This document shows, piece after piece, positions 7,916 to 14,999 of a stretch of DNA of 57,688 bases. Position 1 is the stretch's first letter. Each line of letters starts with the position of its first letter. This DNA is from an uncultured Bacteroides sp. (GTDB lineage Bacteria > Bacteroidota > Bacteroidia > Chitinophagales > Chitinophagaceae), in assembly GCA_902168085.1 (NCBI GenBank), contig CABHOP010000046.1:1-57688 (forward strand), in the 5' to 3' direction. The notes beneath the pieces are model-generated. The model saw nothing but the letters and a program-made list of their open reading frames with translations, was not told where the DNA came from and made no database searches. The position numbers and the translations under genes were made by a program.

Positions 7916-8299
7916 TCATTTTTTAGATTTTTTGTCCAGGTAGTCGCGTATCATATCCAATTCAGCCTTAGTGGCTTTGTGGTTACCCAGCGCCTGCATC
8001 ACCATTTGCATCGCAGATCCGTTGAACATCGTTTCTATCATCCGTTGCATTATTTGTCCTTGTGTTTTTTCTTTATCTACCTCGGGGGTGTACACATGCG
8101 TTTTGCCACTTACCTCCCTGCTTACCAGTCCTTTATCCAGCATTATTTGCATCAGCTTCAGGGTAGTAGTATAGCCAACTTCTTTTTTCAATGCCAGCTT
8201 TTCATGCACTTCTCGCACAGTAGCCGAGCCTTGTTGCCACAATACGTTCAATATCTCTAATTCCGATTCCGTCGGTTTTATATGTTGTTGCGCGCTCAT
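7916..8299 (-). CDS. BlaI/MecI/CopY family repressor
   Basis: 127 residues. The winged helix (about 8-80) has the family signature PTESELEILNVLWQQGSATVREV and YTTTLKLMQIMLDKGLVSR, followed by the wing KTHVYTP. The C-terminal helices (about 85-127) are the dimerisation and cleavage region. It is the repressor partner of the M56 peptidase. The ATG at 8297-8299 directly abuts an operator-like palindrome. No other target is adjacent except the divergent secreted protein at 8495, whose promoter is about 90 bp away. Confidence 0.92.
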   Translation of the reverse strand: MSAQQHIKPTESELEILNVLWQQGSATVREVHEKLALKKEVGYTTTLKLMQIMLDKGLVSREVSGKTHVYTPEVDKEKTQGQIMQRMIETMFNGSAMQMVMQALGNHKATKAELDMIRDYLDKKSKK

Positions 8300-8300
8300 C

Positions 8301-8349
8301 TACGAATATATTCGTACACGAATCTACGACAAGCTTCGTAAATAACAAA
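8301..8349 (-). promoter_or_regulatory. blaI promoter flanked by two TACGA-N6-TCGTA operators
   Basis: Two dyads with identical arms: 8301-8316 (TACGA-ATATAT-TCGTA, a perfect 16-bp palindrome) and 8325-8340 (TACGA-CAAGCT-TCGTA), centres 24 bp apart. On the minus strand TTTG (complement of 8346-8349) is followed after 19 nt by TAGATTCG (8319-8326), a good -33/-7 pair. One operator lies between the boxes and the other over the predicted start of transcription. BlaI-family repressors bind such TACA/TGTA-like half-sites, so this is a self-consistent autorepression site. The predicted leader is only about a dozen nt. Confidence 0.65.
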
Positions 8350-8435
8350 TTAAACTTATGTTTTAAGGAATTTTTATGATAATGTGAAGGAAGCAGAATG
8401 CAGCACACCACCAAGACTACTGGGAAAAAAACGGG

Positions 8436-8466
8436 TTGACAAGGCTTTATATGTAGCTTATCTTTA
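8436..8466 (+). promoter_or_regulatory. Bacteroidota-type promoter of the 8495 gene
   Basis: TTG at 8436-8438, a 20-nt spacer, then TATCTTTA at 8459-8466, matching the -33/-7 layout (TTTG ... TAnnTTTG) used by Bacteroidota primary sigma factors. The ATG of the secreted protein follows 28 nt after the -7 box. Confidence 0.5.
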
Positions 8467-8494
8467 TGTTTTTCACTTTTTAAAACCATGTTCC

Positions 8495-8899
8495 ATGAAA
8501 AAGCTATTATTAGCGGCAGCGTTAGCTGTGGCAGCTTCCGGTGCACAGGCACAGGAATTTCATAACAACACCGGGTGTGACCTGGAGTACCGGCAGGTTT
8601 GTATCGACCCGCTTACGTGTGCTGTATCATATCCTTCTACTACATGGAATAGCGCCCCAGCAATGACCATTACGCCTTTAGTATTGGGGGTATGTAGTCC
8701 CGGCGATGCTATTGGCTTTGAAGTAAGGTATGCATCAAGTACAGGATGTACGAATACACCGGTTATCTTCCACAGCCATATTACACCCGTAAACTGTGGC
8801 ATTTTAGGAGATGTGGATATGGGTTCCTGTTCTTGCACTAATGTTTCAAACGGCATTCACCTGCATCACAATGGCGTCAACCTGCATGCAGACGGTTAA
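8495..8899 (+). CDS. Small secreted Cys-rich protein
   Basis: 134 residues. The start at 8495 gives a textbook signal peptide (MKKLLLAAALAVAASGAQAQ, cleavage after AQA); the longer reading from 8384 is rejected for this reason and because the promoter lies inside it. The mature part has about ten cysteines (CDLEYRQVC, PLTC, GVC, GC, NCG, CSC), suggesting disulfide bonding in the periplasm or outside, and ends His/Asn-rich (HLHHNGVNLHADG). No sorting domain. It resembles in design the secreted proteins at 33660 and 44002 (AQ-type signal peptide, ~110-150-residue beta-rich body). Function unknown. Confidence 0.75.
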   Translation: MKKLLLAAALAVAASGAQAQEFHNNTGCDLEYRQVCIDPLTCAVSYPSTTWNSAPAMTITPLVLGVCSPGDAIGFEVRYASSTGCTNTPVIFHSHITPVNCGILGDVDMGSCSCTNVSNGIHLHHNGVNLHADG

Positions 8900-8920
8900 G
8901 GAAAATCTCGTTATCTAAAC

Positions 8921-8948
8921 ATAAAGCAGCCTTACAAGGCTGCTTTAT
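8921..8948. terminator. Bidirectional terminator
   Basis: ATAAAGCAGCC (8921-8931), loop TTACAA, GGCTGCTTTAT (8938-8948): an 11-bp perfect stem with T-rich flanks on both strands, placed between convergent genes ending at 8899 and 8979. Confidence 0.8.
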
Positions 8949-8978
8949 TATGTAGAAAAGAATAAAGTACGCAAACCT

Positions 8979-9245
8979 TTATGCCCACGCATCTTCTGCC
9001 AGTACGATATGCCCATTATTTGCATGCCATTTGCGGGCTACGGAATGGGTGGCGGGCTCTGTACGGATGTATATAGCACCCTGTGTTACCAATGGCTCTG
9101 CTATCTCCAGAATCTCATCACAGTTGCATCCAAAATACAGCGCCAGCGAATCTACCGAAAGCGGTGCCTGTTTTCGTGGGTTGGCTTTCTTCTGTTTGTA
9201 CAGCTGCTTTATTACAGCATACAGCTTTTCACTGTCCGGTGTCAT
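8979..9245 (-). CDS. Small hypothetical protein, possible HTH
   Basis: 88 residues, soluble. The middle (LSVDSLALYFGCNCDEILEIAEPLVTQGAIYIRTE) reads like a helix-turn-helix with a following strand, as in a winged-helix domain. That is a reading of pattern, not a recognised family. Single gene between two terminator-like or regulatory regions; no operon partner. Confidence 0.55.
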   Translation of the reverse strand: MTPDSEKLYAVIKQLYKQKKANPRKQAPLSVDSLALYFGCNCDEILEIAEPLVTQGAIYIRTEPATHSVARKWHANNGHIVLAEDAWA

Positions 9246-9308
9246 AGAAGTTAGGTTTTAGAAACATATAGAGAGTCGACAACCTATATAAAAAAACCTT
9301 GCCACACC

Positions 9309-10289
9309 TTACGGCGCAACATTTTCTTTACTATACTTATTACGGTAATCCAATGGCGATAAGCCGGTTATCTTTTTAAACACTTCACGAAAAGCTTTGT
9401 CGTCGGTATAGCCCACATCACTCATCACTTCAAATACGCTTTTACGCCCTCGCTCTAGGTCTTTTTTCGCTGCTTCTACTTTTACCCTTTGCAGGTACTC
9501 TACCGGGGTGTTTCCCGTGGCTTTTATAAAGCGCCTGTCAAAGTTGCGGCGGCTTACAGCCAGCTCTGTTGCCAGCTTTTCAAATGATATTTTAGCATCC
9601 AGGTGCGCTTCTATATATGCCTGTGCTTTGCTTATCACTTCATCGCCATGCCCTTTCTGGATATGGAAAATAGTAAATGGCGATTGCGTTGTCCGCTCTA
9701 TATCTATCTGGAATATTTTGGAGCAAAATACGGCCGCCGTCCTGTCAAACAGTTTTTCTACAAGGTACAGTACCAGGTTGAGAAACGAATACCCGCCGCC
9801 ATTGGTATAGATGCCATGCTCATCGGTTATCACTTTATCCGGTACCATCCGCACACCGGGAAACATCTGCCGGAACTGCTCTGCGGCATTCCAGTGGGTA
9901 GAACAGCTTTTACCTTCCAGCAATCCCGTAGCCGCCAGCAAAAAAGCCCCTGAGCACATGCTGGCTACTTCTGCCCCACCCTTATATTGCGCCGCTATCC
10001 ACTCTATCAGTTTTTCATTCTTCGCGATAGCTTGTGCATAGTCTTCAAATATGGATGGTATGATGAGCAGGTCTGTTTTACGAATGGTAGCGAGGTCGGC
10101 AGGGTGAATAGTGAAATAGCCGTCATCTACCTGCGATTGTGTAACAAACCCCGCTATACATATATCCAGCAGCGAACGGTTACCCTGTCGTTGCCAGTAA
10201 GCATTGGCACTGCTCAGTATTTCATAGGCCCCGCTGATGCTGTTGAGGTTCACCTGGCAGTCGGGTACGATGATGGTAACATGTTTCAT
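9309..10289 (-). CDS. GlxA-family transcriptional regulator (DJ-1/PfpI + AraC)
   Basis: 326 residues in two domains. Residues about 3-170 form a DJ-1/PfpI-like amidotransferase fold with the nucleophile-elbow sequence ASMCSGAFLLAATGLL. Residues about 225-322 hold the two AraC helix-turn-helix motifs (FEKLATELAVSRRNFDRRF and VFEVMSDVGYTDDKAFREVFKKITG). Family members sense small metabolites through the N-terminal domain and activate nearby genes. It is divergent from the SRPBCC/NTF2 gene pair at 10433-11266, with a 143-bp shared promoter region, so those two genes are its most likely targets. Confidence 0.9.
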   Translation of the reverse strand: MKHVTIIVPDCQVNLNSISGAYEILSSANAYWQRQGNRSLLDICIAGFVTQSQVDDGYFTIHPADLATIRKTDLLIIPSIFEDYAQAIAKNEKLIEWIAAQYKGGAEVASMCSGAFLLAATGLLEGKSCSTHWNAAEQFRQMFPGVRMVPDKVITDEHGIYTNGGGYSFLNLVLYLVEKLFDRTAAVFCSKIFQIDIERTTQSPFTIFHIQKGHGDEVISKAQAYIEAHLDAKISFEKLATELAVSRRNFDRRFIKATGNTPVEYLQRVKVEAAKKDLERGRKSVFEVMSDVGYTDDKAFREVFKKITGLSPLDYRNKYSKENVAP

Positions 10290-10308
10290 AACGAGGTGTT
10301 TTATCCTG

Positions 10309-10339
10309 TAAAGTTACCGCACTGCATTGTCCAAATCAA
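10309..10339 (-). promoter_or_regulatory. Promoter of the GlxA-type regulator
   Basis: On the minus strand TTG (10337-10339), a 20-nt spacer, then TAACTTTA (10309-10316). The ATG follows 19 nt downstream at 10289. Same geometry as the 8436-8466 promoter. Confidence 0.45.
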
Positions 10340-10387
10340 CCCAACATAAAGTCCATTATACACCCCACCCATCCCGCATATGGACGA

Positions 10388-10395
10388 TAGCTTTG
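10388..10395 (+). promoter_or_regulatory. -7 box of the SRPBCC/NTF2 operon
   Basis: TAGCTTTG matches the TAnnTTTG consensus exactly and lies 37 nt before the ATG at 10433. No -33 element is visible at the expected distance, as expected for an activator-dependent promoter controlled by the divergent AraC-type regulator (inference). Confidence 0.4.
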
Positions 10396-10432
10396 CAGAT
10401 ATATCAATTCACATCACAATAAAAACAGCATT

Positions 10433-10885
10433 ATGACTACACAAAACATTACGGCAACCTTACTGGTAGACCAGTCTCCGGCAGAAGTATTTAATGCCAT
10501 CAACAATGTACGCGGCTGGTGGTCTGCCACATTGCAGGGTGCATCCCAAAAGCTGGGCGATGAGTTCATCTATCGCTATAAAGACATGCACTATTCCAGG
10601 CAAAAACTGGTGGAGATGGTAGAGAACCAAAAGGTGGTATGGGAAGTGCTGGATAGCCAGCTCACTTTTATAGATAAAAAAGATGAGTGGACGGGCACAA
10701 CCATCAGTTTCGATATTTCTAAAAAGGGTGATAAAACACAGCTAGTATTTACCCACCATGGCCTCACACCACAATGCGAATGTTACGACGCCTGCACCAA
10801 TGGATGGAACCATTACCTGCAAGGCAGCCTGCTGCAACTGATAACCACTGGCAAAGGTGAACCTGCAAAAGAGATAGCCAATTAA
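10433..10885 (+). CDS. SRPBCC / AHSA1-domain protein
   Basis: 150 residues. The helix-grip (START-like) fold is shown by the N-terminal strand QNITATLLVDQSPAEVFNAINNVRGWWS, central strands (EFIYRYK, KVVWEVLDSQLTF, GTTISFDI, TQLVFTHHGL) and the long C-terminal helix with W805-type pattern NGWNHYLQGSLLQLITTG. Members bind hydrophobic ligands or act as uncharacterised activators. First gene of a two-gene unit: the NTF2-like gene begins 24 nt after its stop. Probably controlled by the divergent GlxA-type regulator. Confidence 0.85.
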   Translation: MTTQNITATLLVDQSPAEVFNAINNVRGWWSATLQGASQKLGDEFIYRYKDMHYSRQKLVEMVENQKVVWEVLDSQLTFIDKKDEWTGTTISFDISKKGDKTQLVFTHHGLTPQCECYDACTNGWNHYLQGSLLQLITTGKGEPAKEIAN

Positions 10886-10909
10886 AAAAATTGTAAAAAA
10901 CAAACTACG

Positions 10910-11266
10910 ATGACAACACAGGAAATAGCTGCCCGCTTCAACGAGCTGGCACAACAGGAAAAATGGTTTGAGATACAGGACGAACTCTTTGCCGATGATG
11001 TGCGCAGTATAGAGCCTGCACATTCGCCCTATTTTAAGAATGCAGAAGGTAAGGAACCTGTGCGCAAAAAAGGGGAGGAATTTGTGAGCCGTATTACAGC
11101 AGCACACTACCTGCAAACCACGCCGCCCATAGTAGCCGGCAACCACTTTGCCGTAGGTCGCAAAAAAGACCTGACCGTAGAAGGCCATGGCCGCATACTG
11201 ATAGACCAGGTGATGCTGTACGAAGTGAAAAATGGCAAGATTATCTCAGAACAATTCTTTTATTAA
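10910..11266 (+). CDS. SnoaL/NTF2-like protein
   Basis: 118 residues with a cone-shaped NTF2-like layout: the N-terminal helices (QEIAARFNELAQQEKWFEIQDELFADDVRSIEP), then strands through GHGRILIDQVMLYEVKNGKIISEQFFY, the typical closing strand of SnoaL-like proteins. Such proteins often isomerise or hydrate small molecules, or merely bind them; no catalytic residues can be assigned. Follows the SRPBCC gene after 24 nt. Confidence 0.8.
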   Translation: MTTQEIAARFNELAQQEKWFEIQDELFADDVRSIEPAHSPYFKNAEGKEPVRKKGEEFVSRITAAHYLQTTPPIVAGNHFAVGRKKDLTVEGHGRILIDQVMLYEVKNGKIISEQFFY

Positions 11267-11278
11267 AAAAAGTGTGGC

Positions 11279-11315
11279 AGTGTAACAGTGTAGCAGTGCG
11301 TTACACTGTTACACT
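11279..11315. terminator. Long hairpin between convergent genes
   Basis: AGTGTAACAGTGTA (11279-11292) and its exact complement TACACTGTTACACT (11302-11315) around a 9-nt loop give a 14-bp stem. The right arm overlaps the TAG stop (11314-11316) of the response regulator. Probable bidirectional terminator for the NTF2-like gene and the regulator. Confidence 0.65.
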
Positions 11316-12015
11316 ACTTGCCCAATATCTGCAATACACTATCTCGGTAAGCCCTGCCTATAGGTAGCAGCATCGCACCCAGCTCTGCCCGTGTAGCACT
11401 GTAGGCTGTTATCTTATGCCGGGCAGCTATATAAGAGCGATGTATACGTATGAATGCATCAGCGCTCAGCTCCTGTTCTATTTCACCCAGTTGATATTTG
11501 GTAGTATATACCTTGTCTATCGTCACTATATCTATATAGTCCTTCTTGCTTTCTATATATAATATCTCTTCTACCGGCACACGTATTTTCTTCTTATTTA
11601 TATTGATGAGCAGGTATGGCAATTCATTTGCAGCCTCCGGCACGGGCGGCGCTAAAGTGAGGTCTTGCCTTAGCTTATTCACTGCTGTAAGAAACCGTGG
11701 AAAGCTCACCGGCTTTACCAGGTAGTCCACCGCATTCACTTCGTAGCCCTCCAATGCATAGTCGCGGTAGGCAGTGGTAATGATAACCTGTGGCGGATAT
11801 TGCAGTGTGCGCACAAAATCCAGCCCCTTCATCTTAGGCAGGTGTATATCAAGGAACATTACATCTATCTTCTCGCGTTGCAATACCTGCAGTGCATAAA
11901 TGCTATCGCGGCACACGGCCACACAATGCAGAAAGGGCACTTGCGCTATATAGTCGGTAAGTATTTCTGCCGCCAGCGGCTCATCTTCCACCACCAGGCA
12001 GTTATATCTTTTCAT
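11314..12015 (-). CDS. LytR/AlgR-type response regulator (REC + LytTR)
   Basis: 233 residues. Receiver domain about 3-120 with the acidic pair E10/D11, phosphoacceptor D56 (DVMFLDIHLPKMKG), the switch Thr region ITTAYRDYA and K103-region LVKPVSF. LytTR DNA-binding domain about 135-232 (IRVPVEEILYIESKKDYIDI, FIRIHRSYIAARHKI). LytTR domains bind direct-repeat sites. The ATG lies inside the 3' end of the partner histidine kinase (14-nt overlap), so the two are translationally coupled. Confidence 0.92.
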   Translation of the reverse strand: MKRYNCLVVEDEPLAAEILTDYIAQVPFLHCVAVCRDSIYALQVLQREKIDVMFLDIHLPKMKGLDFVRTLQYPPQVIITTAYRDYALEGYEVNAVDYLVKPVSFPRFLTAVNKLRQDLTLAPPVPEAANELPYLLININKKKIRVPVEEILYIESKKDYIDIVTIDKVYTTKYQLGEIEQELSADAFIRIHRSYIAARHKITAYSATRAELGAMLLPIGRAYRDSVLQILGK

Positions 12016-13066
12016 AGCTATCCAGGTTTATGCTTAGTTGCGCGGTAAACACGTTATCGTTATCCATCAGCACCAGTTGCTGCATGCGGTATAACAGTTG
12101 CAGTTGGCGTTTTATATTATGCAGGCCTATAGTATCGGTTCGCATATCCTGGCCATTGCGTTCAAAACTATTGGTAATGGTAAACATAAGTTGCGCCTGT
12201 TGCAGTTTCAGGTCTATATGAATGTATGAATCGGCATGACTATCGCCTGCCCCATGTTTAAAGGCATTTTCCAGTAGTGGCAGTAGTAGCAATGGGGCTA
12301 TTTGCTGTTCCTCATCATCTACCATCTTATTAAACACAATACTAAAGCTATCGGGGTACCGCAGCCTTTGCAGCGATATATAATCTTCCAGAAATTGTAT
12401 CTCTTTCCTGATGCTGATAGTGCCACTGTTGGCTTCATACAACATAAAGCTTAGCATTTCCGATAGTTTCAGTACCGCTTCAGGTGCCATATCGCTTTTC
12501 TTGCGTGCCAACCCATATATATTGTTTAATGTATTGAAGAGAAAATGCGGGTTTAGCTGGCTTTTCAGCATTTGCAGCTCTGTGCCCAGTTTCTCTTTCA
12601 TAATGGTTTGCTCGCGTTCCTTTGCTTTCATCTGCACTTCTACAAATTGTATGGATAGCAATACCCCCGCCGGAAATGCCGCTTCCAGCATCAGTGTAAA
12701 GAATTTGGCCGGCTGTATAAAATGCCCCTGCGGTACAACCAGATTATCATACACATAGGGTAATGCTACCAGCCTTGCAAAGACAATAACAGTGAATATA
12801 GCTGCAAAATAACTGCCCACCACCATAGCTATACCCTGCCATCTGTGCCTGCTACGCTGTATGATATTCACCACACCCACATGCAGCAGGTAATAGGACA
12901 GCGCCATATACGGCAGTGTATATAGAACCCCTGTTATAGATGCGCGCAGTAGCTTAACCCCCGCAGGCCAGTTGCAGCCAAAGGCATCCAGCCACTGCCA
13001 TTCAAAATAAACAGTAAGACAGTAGTAGCCCACCCAGAATAATATGTGAAACAACACACGCTTCAT
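12002..13066 (-). CDS. LytS-type sensor histidine kinase
   Basis: 354 residues from the ATG at 13066 (MKRVLFHILFWVGYYCL). The longer open frame to 13204 runs through a repeat-bearing leader and is not protein-like. Four TM segments occupy about 1-140. The His_kinase domain (PF06580) follows with the phosphoacceptor His in LKSQLNPHFLFNTLNNIYG near 171. The ATP-binding part has the N-box LLLLPLLENAFKHG and a G-box region near DTIGLHNIKRQLQLLY. It phosphorylates the overlapping LytTR regulator. No ligand-binding extracellular domain is visible, so the signal is likely membrane-related. Confidence 0.9.
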   Translation of the reverse strand: MKRVLFHILFWVGYYCLTVYFEWQWLDAFGCNWPAGVKLLRASITGVLYTLPYMALSYYLLHVGVVNIIQRSRHRWQGIAMVVGSYFAAIFTVIVFARLVALPYVYDNLVVPQGHFIQPAKFFTLMLEAAFPAGVLLSIQFVEVQMKAKEREQTIMKEKLGTELQMLKSQLNPHFLFNTLNNIYGLARKKSDMAPEAVLKLSEMLSFMLYEANSGTISIRKEIQFLEDYISLQRLRYPDSFSIVFNKMVDDEEQQIAPLLLLPLLENAFKHGAGDSHADSYIHIDLKLQQAQLMFTITNSFERNGQDMRTDTIGLHNIKRQLQLLYRMQQLVLMDNDNVFTAQLSINLDSYEKI

Positions 13067-13084
13067 AACATCAAAAATCGGCAA

Positions 13085-13213
13085 ATACCACCGACTGTGC
13101 AACAACGACGACAAACGACAGGTATCTGCATACCAACGACTGTCACAATGGGTATAAACAATGTCAAACGCACACCACATTATGAATTTGAAGGTTACAT
13201 ACAACAGGTATCT
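13085..13213. repeat. Direct repeats in the leader of the LytS/LytR operon
   Basis: ATACCA(C/A)CGACTGT occurs at 13085-13098 and 13130-13143 (13 of 14 identical, 45 bp apart), and ACAGGTATCT at 13118-13127 and 13204-13213. All lie within 150 bp upstream of the kinase start. LytTR regulators bind direct repeats, so these are candidate autoregulatory sites; the match to a LytTR consensus is only suggestive. Confidence 0.4.
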
Positions 13214-13305
13214 ACCTACATACCGTACCTGCGCTTAGTGATGTGCTTAATAATTTTGCTGCTACAATACACTTACTAAAAACGGCAATTAAAAAAACGA
13301 GCATT

Positions 13306-13764
13306 ATGAGATTTCTGAAAAGTAGAACAACCATCATGAGTATGCTATTGGGAGTAATAGTATGCATAGGCGCTATTTCTTGCAATAAGGATGATAAGGG
13401 ATCGGGAAATAACCCTACGCCTACGCCTACCCCCAATCCATCTGCCTACCCTAAAAATGTATCTATTGAGTATCGGGCTTCGGTAGCATCAGGCTCTGTA
13501 GCCAAGGCTACCTCCATCACATTCACTAATGAAACAGGCGGCGAATCCACTGTAAACGACGTGCCGATGCCCTTCAGTAAAAAGATAGACCGCAATGTGA
13601 AGTATCTGGACAAAGCAGCTATTGCCATATTGCAAAACAACAGTGCTACACCGGGTGCTTTCAGCATTAAACTGGAAATATTGATAGATGGACAAGTAGT
13701 GAAGACAGAAACGCATAGTGGCAACAGCCATCTAAATGCAGCTATTGTGCATTTCTTTCAATAG
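13306..13764 (+). CDS. Small secreted lipoprotein
   Basis: 152 residues from ATG 13306. The N-terminus is a lipoprotein signal: basic start, hydrophobic MSMLLGVIVCIGAIS, lipobox with Cys followed by NKDDKGSG. The acidic residues after the Cys resemble the lipoprotein surface-export signal of Bacteroidota. A short TPTPTPNP linker follows, then a beta-rich domain of about 100 residues (VSIEYRASVASGSVAKATSI.. to AAIVHFFQ) resembling small MmpS-like/beta-sandwich lipoproteins. Single gene, followed by a clear terminator. Confidence 0.8.
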   Translation: MRFLKSRTTIMSMLLGVIVCIGAISCNKDDKGSGNNPTPTPTPNPSAYPKNVSIEYRASVASGSVAKATSITFTNETGGESTVNDVPMPFSKKIDRNVKYLDKAAIAILQNNSATPGAFSIKLEILIDGQVVKTETHSGNSHLNAAIVHFFQ

Positions 13765-13789
13765 GATAATTATACATATCCTTGATAGC

Positions 13790-13820
13790 AACCCGGTGCG
13801 CAGGTACCGGGTTATTTTTT
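13790..13820 (+). terminator. Rho-independent terminator
   Basis: AACCCGGT (13790-13797) and ACCGGGTT (13806-13813) form an 8-bp stem followed by ATTTTTT. Ends the lipoprotein transcript. Confidence 0.85.
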
Positions 13821-13952
13821 ATATCTCCAGCGGTGAAAGGATAGTTTATCCCAATACCTAAACAAGCTTTGCGCAGCTCCGCACTTTATATATATTAACA
13901 AAGCATTAGAATCATCTGCTTTTTCTTCGCCATACGATACACGTATTCATCT

Positions 13953-14954
13953 ATGAAAAAGTTGCTTGTTTTATTGCTGGTTATTTGTTGCCATCTAAAT
14001 GCGCTATGTCAGCTTACTCCCGAGCATGTGGGACTAAAGCATTACAGTTACGCTTCCCCCACACTGGGCAGTATAAATTACTATGTAAGCACAGCCAAAA
14101 TAGACAGCCTGAAACCTGTGTTGCTATACATAGATGGCTCTGGGCCACTACCATTGTATCAATATACTGAACGTGGCATAATGGGCAGTATCCCATTCGA
14201 TATCGGGGAAATTTCAAAACAATACCATCTTGTGGTTATCAGTAAACCCGGTGTGTCCTTTGCCGATAGTGTACGTTATAATGATAGCACAGGCTACCCC
14301 CAGTCCCGCATGCCCGATGAATACCGCAAATGTCTTTCGCTAAACTGGCGTGTAAATGCCTGCGATGCAGTGTTGAAAGACATCGATAAGAATCTGAACG
14401 TAGATAAAAAACATATCGTGATACTGGGCATTTCAGAAGGCTTTCAGGTAGGTGCGGCATTGTAATCGGTAAATAAAAGCATTACCCATGCTATATTACT
14501 GGTTGGCAATGGGCTTAACCAGTTTTACGATTTTATAGTGCAGGCACGTACCGATGCTGCTGCGGGCCGCATCAGTTACAATGATGCGGAAGGTTATATA
14601 AAACAACTACAGGAAGAAATAGCCGATATATACGCCCACCCCAACGCTATTGATAAAGAATGGCAGGGGCATACTTACCTGCGCTGGAGCAGCTTTTGCA
14701 ATACCACACCTATGGAGCATATACTGGCTGCAGATATTCCCATATATATTGCTGTAGCATCGCGCGACCGTAATACATCGGCACTAAGTGCCGATTATAT
14801 ATATCTTGAAAGCCTGAAACAAGGCAGGAAAAATATCAGTTACCATGTATTGCCTTACGACCATATGTTCAATGAATTTGCCGGGGAAAACCCAAAACCT
14901 ATCGCCAATCATACTTTCGATGTAATAACCGATGCATTGAAATGGTTAAAATGA
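13953..14954 (+). pseudogene. Secreted alpha/beta hydrolase interrupted by one in-frame TAA
   Basis: The first part (13953-14465, 170 residues) has a signal peptide (MKKLLVLLLVICCHLNALCQ), the oxyanion-type segment LLYIDGSGPLPLYQY and the nucleophile elbow GISEG with its Ser. It ends at TAA 14463-14465. The same frame continues with SVNKSITHAILLVGNGLNQFYDF, then from 14538 the rest of the hydrolase including IPIYIAVASRDRNTS (acid-residue strand) and YHVLPYDHMFNEF with the catalytic His region, to 14954. Together they make one complete hydrolase of about 333 residues broken by a single stop. An intact gene with a sequencing error is the alternative. Confidence 0.75.
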
Positions 14955-14999
14955 TGCGGGTTTTGTTATCTTTAACCCCTTTTTTTATAACCAACCTTT

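Noticed and set aside
3471-14954. Reassignment of UAA to a sense codon, prompted by two genes with in-frame TAA
   Set aside because: TAA is the ordinary terminator of many intact genes here (for example sdhB neighbours, rpoD, kynA) and no gene other than these two reads through it.
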